Of a DNA stretch of 11,423 nt, positions 1 through 8,186 are shown piece by piece. The notes under the pieces were generated by a model. That model did not search any database. It saw nothing but the letters and a program-made list of their open reading frames with translations, and was not told the origin of the DNA. The translations under genes were made by a program, and so were the position numbers. The DNA is taken from positions 1 to 11,423 of the forward strand of contig QNDV01000043.1 of the NCBI GenBank assembly GCA_003646045.1, written 5' to 3'. Each line of letters starts with the position of its first letter. The first letter of the stretch is position 1. The DNA comes from a bacterium (GTDB lineage: Bacteria; Krumholzibacteriota; Krumholzibacteria; LZORAL124-64-63).

Positions 1-462
<462 letters not shown>

Positions 463-476
463 GGTTAACCTGTTAC

Positions 477-500
477 CGCGCTCCCGTTGCCGGGGGCGCG
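477..500 (+). promoter_or_regulatory. Hairpin in the rpoB-rpoC spacer
   Basis: CGCGCTCCCG at 477-486 pairs with CGGGGGCGCG at 491-500, giving 10 bp with one G-U pair and a TTGC loop. The 3' side of the stem abuts the rpoC Shine-Dalgarno sequence at 501. No T-run follows, so it is not an intrinsic terminator. It may be a processing site, a stability element or a modulator of rpoC translation; the role is inferred. Confidence 0.5.
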
Positions 501-506
501 AGGAGG
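501..506 (+). promoter_or_regulatory. rpoC ribosome binding site
   Basis: AGGAGG lies 7 nt before the ATG at 514. It decides for that start over the in-frame TTG at 487, which falls in the loop of the upstream hairpin and has no comparable site. Confidence 0.85.
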
Positions 507-513
507 AAGATAC

Positions 514-3500
514 ATGCTCGGCCAGACTTACCGGGACGAGGGCAGGAAGACCACCGACCACAGCGCCATCATGATCCAGCTCGCCTCGCCGGACAAGATC
601 CGCGAGTGGAGCTACGGTGAGGTCACCAAGCCTGAGACCATCAACTACCGTACCTTCAAGCCGGAGAAGGACGGACTGTTCTGCGAGCGCATCTTCGGTC
701 CCGTGAAGGACTGGGAGTGCAACTGCGGCAAGTACAAGCGCATCCGTTTCCGCGGCATGGTCTGTGACAAGTGCGGCGTGGAGGTCACCCAGAGCAAGGT
801 GCGGCGCGAGCGCCTGGGCCACATCGAGCTGGCCGTGCCCATCGCGCACATCTGGTTCTTCAAGGGTCTGCCCAGTCGTGTGGGGCAGCTGCTGGCCATG
901 AAGGTCAAGGACCTCGAACGGATTCTCTACTACGAATCGAGCGTGATACTCGATGCCGGCAATACCGAATTGCAGCGGGGCGACGTGGTCAGCGACGAGG
1001 AGTGGTGGGAGCTGAAGGAGGAGCATCCCGAGTGGGAATGCGAAATGGAGATGGGTGCCGAGGCCGTGCGCAAGCTGCTCGGCAGCATGGATCTCGAGGC
1101 CCTGAACCAGGAGCTGCGGGTCGCGGTAAAGACCGAAACCTCGGTGCAGCGCAAGAAGGCCACCCTCAAGCGCCTGAAGATCATCGACGCCTTCATGCAC
1201 AGCAACAATTCGCCGGAGTGGATGGTCCTGGACTGTGTGCCGGTGCTGCCGCCGGACCTGCGCCCTCTGGTGCCCCTGGACGGCGGACGCTTCGCCACCA
1301 GTGACCTGAACGACCTCTATCGGCGCGTCATCAACCGAAACAACCGGCTCAAGAAGCTCATCGAGATCAAGGCGCCCGGCGTTATCCTGCGCAACGAGAA
1401 GCGGATGCTGCAGGAGGCCGTTGACGCCCTGTTCGACAACGGTCGCCGCTCGCGCGCGGTCAAGGGCCAGGGCAACCGGCCCCTCAAGTCTCTGAGCGAC
1501 ATGATCAAGGGCAAGAAGGGTCGTTTCCGCCAGAACCTGCTGGGTAAGCGTGTCGATTACTCGGGTCGTTCGGTCATCGTGGTCGGCCCCGAGCTGAAGC
1601 TGTACCAGTGCGGACTGCCCAAGAGCATGGCCCTCGAGCTGTTCAAGCCCTTCATCATCCGCAAGCTGGAGGAGAAGGGCTACGTCCAGACCGTCAAGAG
1701 CGCCAAGAAGCTGGTGGAGCAGGAGCGCCCCGAGGTCTGGGATATCCTTGAGGAAATCATCAAGGACCACCCGGTGCTGCTGAACCGCGCCCCGACCCTG
1801 CACCGCCTGGGTATCCAGGCCTTCGAACCGGTGCTGATCGAGGGCAAGGCCATCCGTATCCACCCGCTGGTCTGTACCGCCTTCAACGCCGACTTCGACG
1901 GTGACCAGATGGCGGTGCACGTGCCCCTGGGCTACGAGGCCCAGCTCGAGGCACGGCTGCTCATGCTTTCGCCCTTGAACATCCTGTCCCCGGCCAGCGG
2001 CGAGCCCGTGGCTTCGCCCAGCCAGGACATGGTGCTGGGCTGCTACTACCTGACGCTGGCGCGCGAGGGCGATCTGGGCGAGGGCAAGCGTTTCGCCAAC
2101 CCGGACGACGCCTATGCCGCGTTCACGGCCGGGCTGATCTCGAAGCATGCCCTGGTCAAGGTGCGGTTCAACCAGGAGGAGGGGGGCACGGTGGAGACCA
2201 CCATCGGGCGCATACTCTTCAACGAGATCCTGGCCGACGAGATGCCCTACGTGAACGAGCCCCTCAACAAGAAGACCCTGTCGCGCATCGTGGGCGAGGT
2301 CCACGCCGTCCTGGGCATGACCGCCTGCATGGAGTTTCTGGACCGTCTGAAGGAACTGGGTTTCCACCATGCGACCGAGGGTGGCATTTCCATCGGCATC
2401 GACGACATCATCATTCCTCCGGAGAAGGATGCGATAATCACCGCGGCGCAGAAGGTCGTCGACGGCTATGTCAAGGACCACCGCGACGGCGTGATCACCA
2501 ACCGCGAGCGGTACAACAAGGTGATCGACAAGTGGACCCAGGTGACCAACGAGGTCAAGGAGGCCATGTTCTCGCGGCTGAGCGAGGACGACAAGGGCTT
2601 CAATCCGGTCTACATGATGAATGCGTCGGGCGCCCGTGGCTCGGCCGACCAGATCAAGCAGCTGGCCGGTATGCGTGGCCTGATGGCCAAGCCGCAGAAG
2701 AAGATCACCGGTGGTTTCGGCGAGATCATCGAGCAGCCCATCATCGCGAACTTCCGCGAGGGGCTGACCATGCTCGAGTACTTCATCTCCACCCACGGTG
2801 CCCGCAAGGGTCTGGCCGATACGGCGCTCAAGACCGCCGACGCCGGCTACCTTACGCGGCGCCTGGTGGACGTGGCCCAGGACATCGTCGTGTCCGAGCA
2901 TGACTGCGGTACCCTGCGCGGTGTGGAGATCACGACCCTCAAGGAGGGCGAGAAGACCATCGAGACCCTCAGGGAGCGTATCTACGGTCGGACTGCCTCC
3001 GAGGATGTCATCGACGGTGGCGGCAAACTGATCGCCGAGGCCGGGGTGGTCATCGACAAGGAACTGGCCCGTGAAATCGAGGATGCCGGCATCCACTCGG
3101 TGATGGTGCGTTCGGTGCTTTCCTGCGAGAGCGAGCGGGGCATCTGCGCCCTCTGCTACGGCTATCATCTTTCCGAGCAGAAGCTGGTGGATATCGGCGA
3201 GCCGGTCGGGGTCATCGCGGCCCAGTCCATCGGCGAGCCCGGCACCCAGCTGACCCTGCGGACCTTCCACATCGGTGGCACGGCCAGCCGCATCGTCGAG
3301 CAGACGACCAAGCAGGCGGCGGCCAACGGCAAGATCGTCTTCAACAAGGACGTGTCGCTGGTCAAGAACTCCGACAAGCAGATGGTTTCCATCGGTCGCA
3401 AGGGCGAGATCAGCCTGGTGCTGGATTCGGGTATCACCCGCAGCCAGATGACGGTGCCCTACGGCGCCGTGGTCCTGGTGAAGAACAAGCAGAAGGTCAC

Positions 3501-4701
3501 GGTGGGTGATTCCATCTTCGAGTGGGACCCCTTCGCCGATTTCATCCTGTCCGAGGATGCGGGCATCGTGGCCTTCAGCGGGATTGTCGAAGGACTGACC
3601 CTGAGCGTGGACCTGGACGAGAAAACCCGCATGAAGCAGCCGGTGATCACGGAATCGGCGGACAAGAGCGTGCAGCCGTCGATCCATATCGTGAACAAGA
3701 AGACCGGCCGGAGGATGGCCGAGTACATCCTGCCCACGGGTGCCTTCCTGCTGGTCAGCGACGGTGACGAGGTTCCCGTCGGTACCCAGTTGGTGAAGAT
3801 CCCGCGGGAAGTGTCCCAGTCCGGCGATATCACCGGTGGTCTGCCCCGGGTGGCCGAGCTGTTCGAGGCCCGCAAGCCCCGCGAGTCGGCAACCGTCACC
3901 GAGATCGACGGCGTGGTGGAATTCCGCGGCACCACCCGCGGCCAGCGCAAGGTGGCCGTGGTGGGTGAGGGTGACGTGGAGAAGGAGTACACTATTCCCC
4001 ACGGCAAGCATGTCCGTACCTACGAGGGCGAACACGTGCTGTCGGGTGATCGTCTCACCGAGGGTCCCATCAACCCCATGGATATCCTGTCCATCAAGGG
4101 TGTGGGCGAGGTGCAGCGGTACCTGACCAACGCGGTGCAGGAGGTCTACCGCCTGCAGGGCGTGAAGATCAACGACAAGCACATCGAGGTGATCGTCTCG
4201 CGCATGCTGCGCAAGGTGCTGATCATCACCGCCGGTGACACGCCGTTCCTCGAGGACGAACAGGTGAACAAGCGGTCGGTGGAGGAGTACAACCGCAGGA
4301 TCATGCAGAAGAACATGGAACTGCGGGCGTCGGGCGAGCCGGAGCTCGAGCCGGCCACCTTCGAGCCCCTGCTGCTGGGTATCACCAAGGCCAGCCTGAC
4401 GACGGACAGCTTCATCAGTGCTGCCAGTTTCCAGGAGACGACGCGTGTCCTGACCGATGCGGCGACCCGGAGCAAGCGGGACGAGCTGCGCTCGCTGAAG
4501 GAAAACGTCATCATGGGTCATCTCATTTCCGCCGGTACGGGGCTGAGCGATTTCAAGCACCTGGCCGTGGAAGATCCTGCCGACGAGGACAACAACATCA
4601 TCGAGGGAATCGAGATGCACGAACTGGCCCAGGTTGCGGCCGAGGCGGCAGCGGCAGAGGCAGCTCTCGAGGTTGAGGGCGAGGCTCTCGCCGGCGAATA
4701 G
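514..4701 (+). CDS. rpoC: RNA polymerase beta-prime subunit
   Basis: This is a complete 1395-aa RpoC, the catalytic beta-prime subunit of core RNA polymerase. The N-terminal zinc ribbon has Cys69, Cys71, Cys84 and Cys87. The absolutely conserved NADFDGD at 458-464 supplies the Mg-binding Asp460, Asp462 and Asp464, matching E. coli numbering. The second zinc site is formed by Cys798, Cys871, Cys878 and Cys881. The trigger-loop segment [19 protein letters not shown] starts near residue 904 and is followed by roughly 180 residues of sandwich-barrel-type insert (SI3-like) before [17 protein letters not shown] near 1103. The length fits proteobacterial-type beta-prime with this insert. The C-terminus ends in an Ala/Glu-rich tail. 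The ATG at 514 is chosen for its AGGAGG site. The gene is cotranscribed with rpoB and ended by a strong terminator at 4732-4766. Confidence 0.98.
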   Translation: MLGQTYRDEGRKTTDHSAIMIQLASPDKIREWSYGEVTKPETINYRTFKPEKDGLFCERIFGPVKDWECNCGKYKRIRFRGMVCDKCGVEVTQSKVRRERLGHIELAVPIAHIWFFKGLPSRVGQLLAMKVKDLERILYYESSVILDAGNTELQRGDVVSDEEWWELKEEHPEWECEMEMGAEAVRKLLGSMDLEALNQELRVAVKTETSVQRKKATLKRLKIIDAFMHSNNSPEWMVLDCVPVLPPDLRPLVPLDGGRFATSDLNDLYRRVINRNNRLKKLIEIKAPGVILRNEKRMLQEAVDALFDNGRRSRAVKGQGNRPLKSLSDMIKGKKGRFRQNLLGKRVDYSGRSVIVVGPELKLYQCGLPKSMALELFKPFIIRKLEEKGYVQTVKSAKKLVEQERPEVWDILEEIIKDHPVLLNRAPTLHRLGIQAFEPVLIEGKAIRIHPLVCTAFNADFDGDQMAVHVPLGYEAQLEARLLMLSPLNILSPASGEPVASPSQDMVLGCYYLTLAREGDLGEGKRFANPDDAYAAFTAGLISKHALVKVRFNQEEGGTVETTIGRILFNEILADEMPYVNEPLNKKTLSRIVGEVHAVLGMTACMEFLDRLKELGFHHATEGGISIGIDDIIIPPEKDAIITAAQKVVDGYVKDHRDGVITNRERYNKVIDKWTQVTNEVKEAMFSRLSEDDKGFNPVYMMNASGARGSADQIKQLAGMRGLMAKPQKKITGGFGEIIEQPIIANFREGLTMLEYFISTHGARKGLADTALKTADAGYLTRRLVDVAQDIVVSEHDCGTLRGVEITTLKEGEKTIETLRERIYGRTASEDVIDGGGKLIAEAGVVIDKELAREIEDAGIHSVMVRSVLSCESERGICALCYGYHLSEQKLVDIGEPVGVIAAQSIGEPGTQLTLRTFHIGGTASRIVEQTTKQAAANGKIVFNKDVSLVKNSDKQMVSIGRKGEISLVLDSGITRSQMTVPYGAVVLVKNKQKVTVGDSIFEWDPFADFILSEDAGIVAFSGIVEGLTLSVDLDEKTRMKQPVITESADKSVQPSIHIVNKKTGRRMAEYILPTGAFLLVSDGDEVPVGTQLVKIPREVSQSGDITGGLPRVAELFEARKPRESATVTEIDGVVEFRGTTRGQRKVAVVGEGDVEKEYTIPHGKHVRTYEGEHVLSGDRLTEGPINPMDILSIKGVGEVQRYLTNAVQEVYRLQGVKINDKHIEVIVSRMLRKVLIITAGDTPFLEDEQVNKRSVEEYNRRIMQKNMELRASGEPELEPATFEPLLLGITKASLTTDSFISAASFQETTRVLTDAATRSKRDELRSLKENVIMGHLISAGTGLSDFKHLAVEDPADEDNNIIEGIEMHELAQVAAEAAAAEAALEVEGEALAGE

Positions 4702-4731
4702 ACGACCCGGATCCACGGATTCGGACGGACG

Positions 4732-4766
4732 AAGCGGGGTGGCCACCGGTTCCACCCCGCTTTCTT
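4732..4766 (+). terminator. Intrinsic terminator of the rpoBC unit
   Basis: AAGCGGGGTGG at 4732-4742 pairs perfectly with CCACCCCGCTT at 4752-4762 (11 bp, 9-nt loop). It is followed by TTTCTT, so the stem plus T-rich tail sits 30 nt after the rpoC stop. It separates rpoBC from the downstream signalling genes and implies that rpfF and the str genes use their own promoters. Confidence 0.88.
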
Positions 4767-4801
4767 GTCAGCCGAATCCCCAACTCCAATATCCGTATTT
4801 C

Positions 4802-4830
4802 TTTACAATGCTCCGGCCGGGGTTCATGGT
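4802..4830 (+). promoter_or_regulatory. Possible rpfF promoter (weak)
   Basis: TTTACA at 4802-4807 matches five of six bases of the -35 consensus. With a 17-nt spacer the -10 position holds CATGGT, a poor match. A promoter is expected here because of the terminator just upstream, but this assignment is tentative. Confidence 0.25.
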
Positions 4831-4856
4831 AGCCTGCGTTGGGGATGGATGATCGT

Positions 4857-4868
4857 CGGAGGCCTCCG
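4857..4868. repeat. 12-bp perfect palindrome in the rpfF leader
   Basis: CGGAGGCCTCCG lies 49 nt before the rpfF start codon. It could be an operator half-site pair or a small stem, and it contains an SD-like GGAGG. Only the symmetry is observed; the role is unknown. Confidence 0.35.
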
Positions 4869-4907
4869 CTCGACCAAGACGGACGGAGTCAGGCCTACGC
4901 ATGTCAC

Positions 4908-4912
4908 GGAGG
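4908..4912 (+). promoter_or_regulatory. rpfF ribosome binding site
   Basis: GGAGG lies 5 nt before the ATG at 4918. The frame stays open upstream with other candidate starts (ATG at 4849, TTG at 4765), but this site and the usual family length favour 4918. Confidence 0.75.
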
Positions 4913-4917
4913 ACGTG

Positions 4918-5823
4918 ATGACGACCAGCACCGATTTTCTGCCCGCCGGCCGCGCCTACAAGCAGCTGGCCGTGCGCTATGATCCCCGCGACCGTGTCGT
5001 ATGGTACACCCTTGAGCCCCGGCCCCGGCCCTGCTTCAATCTGGAACTACTGGATGAACTGCGGCAATTCCAGCATCGGGTCGAGACGGTAATCGGCCAG
5101 GCGGGAATGCGGGGAGAGAACTTTCCCGTGACCTACATGGTCCTCGGCAGCAACGTACCGGGGGTTTTCAACCTGGGTGGAGATCTGCGCCTCTTCACGC
5201 GTCTGATCCGTGAACGCGACAGCCAGGGGTTGTTCCGTTATGCCAAGGCCTGCATCGACGTGTTGTATCCCAACTCCGTCAGTTTCGACCAGCCCCTGAC
5301 CACCATCAGCCTGGTGCAGGGCGATGCCCTCGGCGGCGGCTTCGAGGCCGCCATCTCCAGCAACGTGGTGATTGCCGAGAAGAGTGCGAAATTCGGCCTG
5401 CCCGAGGTCCTGTTCAACCTGATCCCCGGCATGGGGGCCTACAGCTTCCTCATGCGCAAGGCCTCGCCGGACGTGGCTGAGCGTATCATCATGACCGGCG
5501 ATCTGCTCAGCGCACAGGAGATGTTAGAATTGAAGCTGGTGGACCGGGTAGTGGAGGACGGCGAGGGTGAACAGGCGGTGATCGACTTCATTGCCCGGCA
5601 CCGCAAACGCAGCAATGCCCATGCCGCCATGGCCCGGATCCGGCGCTGCATCAACCCCGTCACCTATGAGGAACTCATAACCATCACCAAGATCTGGGTC
5701 GACGCGGCCCTCCGCCTGGAAGACCGCGACCTGCTGCTGATCGAACGGTTGATCCAGGCCCAGAACCGCCGGGTGGAGCGGGCGACACCGGACCAGCCCA
5801 GGGCTTTCGAGGGCGAGGCCTAG
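4918..5823 (+). CDS. rpfF: RpfF-type DSF synthase (crotonase superfamily)
   Basis: This 301-aa protein belongs to the enoyl-CoA hydratase/crotonase fold and resembles RpfF, the enzyme of Xanthomonas and relatives that makes DSF (cis-2-unsaturated fatty acid) signals from acyl-ACP by combined dehydratase and thioesterase steps. The key blocks are all present: FNLGGDLRLF at 84-93 and ALGGGFEAAISS at 137-148 (oxyanion hole and first catalytic Glu, Glu143), then GLPEVLFNLIPGMGAYSF at 160-177 (second catalytic Glu, Glu163). These match Glu141 and Glu161 as I recall them from X. campestris RpfF. The C-terminal helices, with ITKIWVDAALRLEDRDL near 255-271, are also RpfF-like; ordinary enoyl-CoA hydratases lack this pattern. 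The usual family length is about 290 aa. The protein has no signal peptide and should be cytosolic. It converges on an RpfC-like kinase 29 nt away, which supports the call. A generic enoyl-CoA hydratase is the less likely alternative. Confidence 0.88.
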   Translation: MTTSTDFLPAGRAYKQLAVRYDPRDRVVWYTLEPRPRPCFNLELLDELRQFQHRVETVIGQAGMRGENFPVTYMVLGSNVPGVFNLGGDLRLFTRLIRERDSQGLFRYAKACIDVLYPNSVSFDQPLTTISLVQGDALGGGFEAAISSNVVIAEKSAKFGLPEVLFNLIPGMGAYSFLMRKASPDVAERIIMTGDLLSAQEMLELKLVDRVVEDGEGEQAVIDFIARHRKRSNAHAAMARIRRCINPVTYEELITITKIWVDAALRLEDRDLLLIERLIQAQNRRVERATPDQPRAFEGEA

Positions 5824-5852
5824 CACGGGTCAAACCTGTCTCGTGGTAATTA
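5824..5852. other. Convergent intergenic gap between rpfF and the kinase gene
   Basis: Only 29 nt separate the two stop codons. CCTGTC (5835-5840) and GACAGG (5863-5868) form an inverted repeat that reaches into the kinase 3' end, and TCAG/CTGA forms a small inner stem. No T-run-bearing terminator is evident for either strand, so the transcripts may overlap at their 3' ends. Confidence 0.4.
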
Positions 5853-7553
5853 TCAGCTTTCTGACAGGACCGGCTGGCGGGATGCCAGGCCCAGGGTGGT
5901 CACGGCGGAGATCACGTCAGCCAGGCGCAGGGGCTTGCTCAGGTGCAGGTCCATGCCTGCCTCGAGGCACTTGCGGGCGTCATTGCGGGTGGCGTCGGCC
6001 GTCACGGCCAGGATGGGTATGCGGGCCAGGGCATCGGTACGGGCCCTGATACGGGTGGTAGCCTCTATTCCGTTCATCTCGGGCATGCGCACATCCATGA
6101 AAACCAGGTCGTAATAGCCTGTATCGAGCATCTCGAGGGCGCGTGTCCCGTTCTCGGCGATCTCGATCTCGATTCCCACCCGCTGCAGGAGATTGTGGGC
6201 CACCACCTGGTTGAAGATGTTGTCTTCCGCAACGAGGGCGCGCAGGCCGAACGACGGCAGTTCCCCGGTAGCCGGTTCGGTTGGTTCGACCACTTCCATG
6301 GTCTCGCACAGGGGCAGACCCAGGGTAACGGTAAAGACCGAGCCTTTTCCCGGCTCCGAATCGACCTTGATATCGCCCTTCATCATGCGCGCGAGCCGGC
6401 GGCTGATGGCCAGGCCCAGTCCGGTGCCGCCGTACTGCCGGGTCGTGGAGTTGTCGGCCTGTTCGAACTGGTCGAAGACCGCCGACAGGCGATCCTTCGG
6501 TATACCGATGCCCGTGTCGGTGATCACCATGGTGAGGTCCGCGTTCCCTTTTGCGGGACGAACACTGCAGGCCATGCGGACACTGCCGGTTTCGGTGAAC
6601 TTGATGGCGTTGCCCACCAGATTGAAGACGATCTGGCGGATACGGGTCGGATCGCCCCGGAATGATCCCTCCGCTTCGGCGGGGTACTCGAATACCAACT
6701 CGAGACCCTTGGCCTCGGCAGTGGATTGCAGCAGGGAATGGACGTCCTCCAGCAGGATCCGCAGATTGAACGGTACCGCCTCGAGGGTCAGACCATGGGA
6801 GGTGATCTTCGAGTAGTCGAGGATATCGTTGATGATATGCAGCAGGGACTCCACCGAGCGGGTGATGATGCCCAGGTGCTCCCGCTGCTCGCCATCCAGA
6901 TCGGTGGTCTCCAGGGCCTGTGCCATGCCCAGGACCCCGTTCATGGGGGTGCGGATCTCATGACTCATGGTGGCCAGGAACTGGTCCTTGGCCTTGTCCG
7001 CCAGGCGACTCTTGGCCAGGGCCACTTCCAGCTCCTGCAGCTTGTGCAGGCGCCTCAGCAGGGTCTGGTAGAACGCCGGCAGCACCAGCACGCCCAGGAA
7101 GAGTCCGAAGCCCACCTCGCGATTTTCGTGCCAGTATGCACCGAAGACCAGCACTGAGCCGAAGCCCGCGGCACCCAGGATCTGGGCCCAGGTCAGGAAA
7201 TGCGCCCCGAAGCGGATACCGTTGCCGATGATGATCCACAGGAAGATGGGGTAGAAGGCGGCCACGTAATTCCCGCCCAGATGCAGGAATATGGTCATAA
7301 TGCCCAGATCGGCCACCATGGAGACATAGCGCCGCCGGGGCCAGCGGTAGGGATTGCGTCGCACATGCTCGAACCAGAGATGCGAAAAGACCAGATAGGA
7401 CAGGATGGTCGTCATGCCGTTGAAGAACAGTTCCGTGCCGTAGAGATGGCGCAGATGGCTCACAGCCGCGAATGCCAGCAGGGACATCCAGCACATGGCC
7501 ACGCGGGCCAGGCTCTGGGATCTCTCCTCGTCGACGGTCCTGTGGTGGGTCAT
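5853..7553 (-). CDS. RpfC-type membrane hybrid histidine kinase, no HPt domain
   Basis: This 566-aa hybrid sensor kinase begins with five or six membrane segments (about 17-34, 41-61, 76-95, 97-111, 121-140 and 147-165). The sensor region contains VADLGIMTIFLHLGG and LWIIIGNGIRFG, which I recognise as the signature of the RpfC input domain that senses DSF. A short linker helix leads to HisKA with SHEIRTPMNG (phosphorylated His198). HATPase_c follows with NLVGNAIKFT (N box, 311-320), DTGIGIP (346-352) and GGTGLGL (375-381). A receiver domain at about 437-555 has Glu443/Asp444, phosphoacceptor Asp487 in FMDVRMPEMNG, Thr518 and Lys540. The protein stops about 12 residues after the receiver, so the HPt domain that ends Xanthomonas RpfC is absent and no rpfG lies beside the gene. 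In Xanthomonas the RpfC receiver binds and restrains RpfF; that interaction is possible here but inferred. The start has GAGG 10 nt upstream. Confidence 0.88.
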   Translation of the reverse strand: MTHHRTVDEERSQSLARVAMCWMSLLAFAAVSHLRHLYGTELFFNGMTTILSYLVFSHLWFEHVRRNPYRWPRRRYVSMVADLGIMTIFLHLGGNYVAAFYPIFLWIIIGNGIRFGAHFLTWAQILGAAGFGSVLVFGAYWHENREVGFGLFLGVLVLPAFYQTLLRRLHKLQELEVALAKSRLADKAKDQFLATMSHEIRTPMNGVLGMAQALETTDLDGEQREHLGIITRSVESLLHIINDILDYSKITSHGLTLEAVPFNLRILLEDVHSLLQSTAEAKGLELVFEYPAEAEGSFRGDPTRIRQIVFNLVGNAIKFTETGSVRMACSVRPAKGNADLTMVITDTGIGIPKDRLSAVFDQFEQADNSTTRQYGGTGLGLAISRRLARMMKGDIKVDSEPGKGSVFTVTLGLPLCETMEVVEPTEPATGELPSFGLRALVAEDNIFNQVVAHNLLQRVGIEIEIAENGTRALEMLDTGYYDLVFMDVRMPEMNGIEATTRIRARTDALARIPILAVTADATRNDARKCLEAGMDLHLSKPLRLADVISAVTTLGLASRQPVLSES

Positions 7554-7563
7554 GGGCGATCAA

Positions 7564-7567
7564 CCTC
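7564..7567 (-). promoter_or_regulatory. Ribosome binding site of the hybrid kinase gene
   Basis: GAGG on the minus strand lies 10 nt before the ATG (complement of 7551-7553). The site is modest. No convincing promoter for the kinase was found between here and the divergent str promoter. Confidence 0.5.
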
Positions 7568-7653
7568 GGACTGCACGGGTTTCGGAACCGACTGATTCAC
7601 GCCGTCATGTTCGGCACCAATGGCCATTCTTGTAGGAAAAAGTGGCTGATAGC

Positions 7654-7682
7654 TTGACAATAGCCGGTGACGCATATAATAT
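7654..7682 (+). promoter_or_regulatory. Near-consensus promoter of the str operon
   Basis: A perfect -35 TTGACA (7654-7659) is followed after 15 nt by a perfect -10 TATAAT (7675-7680). The overlapping TAATAT at 7677-7682 gives the ideal 17-nt spacing. This is the strongest sigma-70-type promoter seen in the window. It would start transcription near 7688 and leave a leader of about 125 nt before rpsL, as expected for a highly expressed ribosomal protein operon. Confidence 0.85.
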
Positions 7683-7690
7683 TCCTCGTT

Positions 7691-7722
7691 CACAGCGGCA
7701 GCCAGTTCTGGCTGCCGTGGTG
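7691..7722 (+). promoter_or_regulatory. Long hairpin at the start of the rpsL leader
   Basis: CGGCAGCCAG at 7696-7705 and CTGGCTGCCG at 7708-7717 are perfect inverse complements. The stem extends outward through a G-U pair, one mismatch and then CAC/GTG (7691-7693 with 7720-7722). It would form at or near the 5' end of the str mRNA. No T-run follows, so it is not an intrinsic terminator. It may protect the 5' end or be a binding site for a ribosomal protein or antitermination factor; the function is not shown by the sequence. Confidence 0.6.
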
Positions 7723-7739
7723 TCTGAGTGCGTTTCGGC

Positions 7740-7750
7740 GCTGTTAATAA
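7740..7750 (+). promoter_or_regulatory. Possible boxA-like antitermination element
   Basis: GCTGTTAATAA, between the leader hairpin and rpsL, loosely resembles the boxA element (GCTCTTTAACA type) used by Nus factors. The match is partial and the call is weak. Confidence 0.2.
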
Positions 7751-7799
7751 AGGTGTTTCCGTTCGGCTAACTAAATATGCCGGCGAGACTTAAGATTGC

Positions 7800-7804
7800 A
7801 GGAG
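7800..7804 (+). promoter_or_regulatory. rpsL ribosome binding site deciding a TTG start
   Basis: AGGAG lies 7 nt before the TTG at 7812-7814. Upstream in this frame there is no ATG or GTG before the TAA at 7791-7793, and the next codons give the conserved S12 N-terminus, so TTG must be the initiator. Confidence 0.85.
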
Positions 7805-7811
7805 TTCCGAG

Positions 7812-8186
7812 TTGCCTACTTTGAATCAGTTGGTCCGCAAGGGTCGCAAGACCCAGGTCAAGAAGAGCAAGTGCCCCGCCCTGCAGGGCTGCCCCCAGCG
7901 CAAGGGCGTATGTACCCGTGTGTACACCCAAACGCCCAAAAAGCCTAATTCCGCGCTGAGGAAGATCGCCCGTGTGCGGTTGACCAACGGCATTGAAGTG
8001 ACGGCGTACATCCCCGGCGAGGGGCACAACCTGCAGGAGCACAGCATCGTGATGGTGCGCGGTGGTCGTGTGAAGGATCTGCCCGGCGTGCGGTACCACA
8101 TTATTCGTGGAACCCAGGACGCCTCGGGAGTGGATGACCGCAGGCAGGGCCGTTCCAAGTACGGCGCCAAGCGACCCAGGAAATAG
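7812..8186 (+). CDS. rpsL: 30S ribosomal protein S12 (TTG start)
   Basis: This complete 124-aa S12 has exactly the length of the E. coli protein. S12 lies at the decoding centre of the 30S subunit, where it affects tRNA selection and fidelity. The N-terminus [12 protein letters not shown], the block [11 protein letters not shown] at 41-51 and [13 protein letters not shown] at 84-96 are the family hallmarks. The residues classically mutated in streptomycin resistance are wild type (Lys43/Lys44 region and Lys88), and Asp89, the site of methylthiolation in E. coli, is present. Initiation is at a TTG codon with an AGGAG site, unusual for such a highly expressed protein. It is the first gene of the str operon, behind its own promoter, and is followed by rpsG after 110 nt. 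Confidence 0.97.
   Translation: MPTLNQLVRKGRKTQVKKSKCPALQGCPQRKGVCTRVYTQTPKKPNSALRKIARVRLTNGIEVTAYIPGEGHNLQEHSIVMVRGGRVKDLPGVRYHIIRGTQDASGVDDRRQGRSKYGAKRPRK

Noticed and set aside
487..513. Longer RpoC starting at TTG 487
   Set aside because: That TTG sits in the loop of a hairpin; the ATG at 514 has AGGAGG at 7 nt and gives the normal N-terminus.
4765..4917. Longer RpfF starting at TTG 4765 or ATG 4849
   Set aside because: TTG 4765 overlaps the rpoC terminator tail, and both starts give N-termini beyond the family length; the GGAGG site points to 4918.
5943..6665. 240-codon plus-strand frame within the kinase gene
   Set aside because: It is opposite the HATPase and receiver coding region, whose motifs are intact on the minus strand.
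7655..7660. Minus-strand TTGTCA as a -35 element for the kinase gene, overlapping the str -35
   Set aside because: No -10 match at 16-18 nt; the nearest candidate (TACAAG) would need a 20-nt spacer.
7777..7824. Leader peptide of 15 codons starting at ATG 7777 and overlapping the rpsL start out of frame
   Set aside because: It has no ribosome binding site, and its peptide lacks any regulatory codon pattern.
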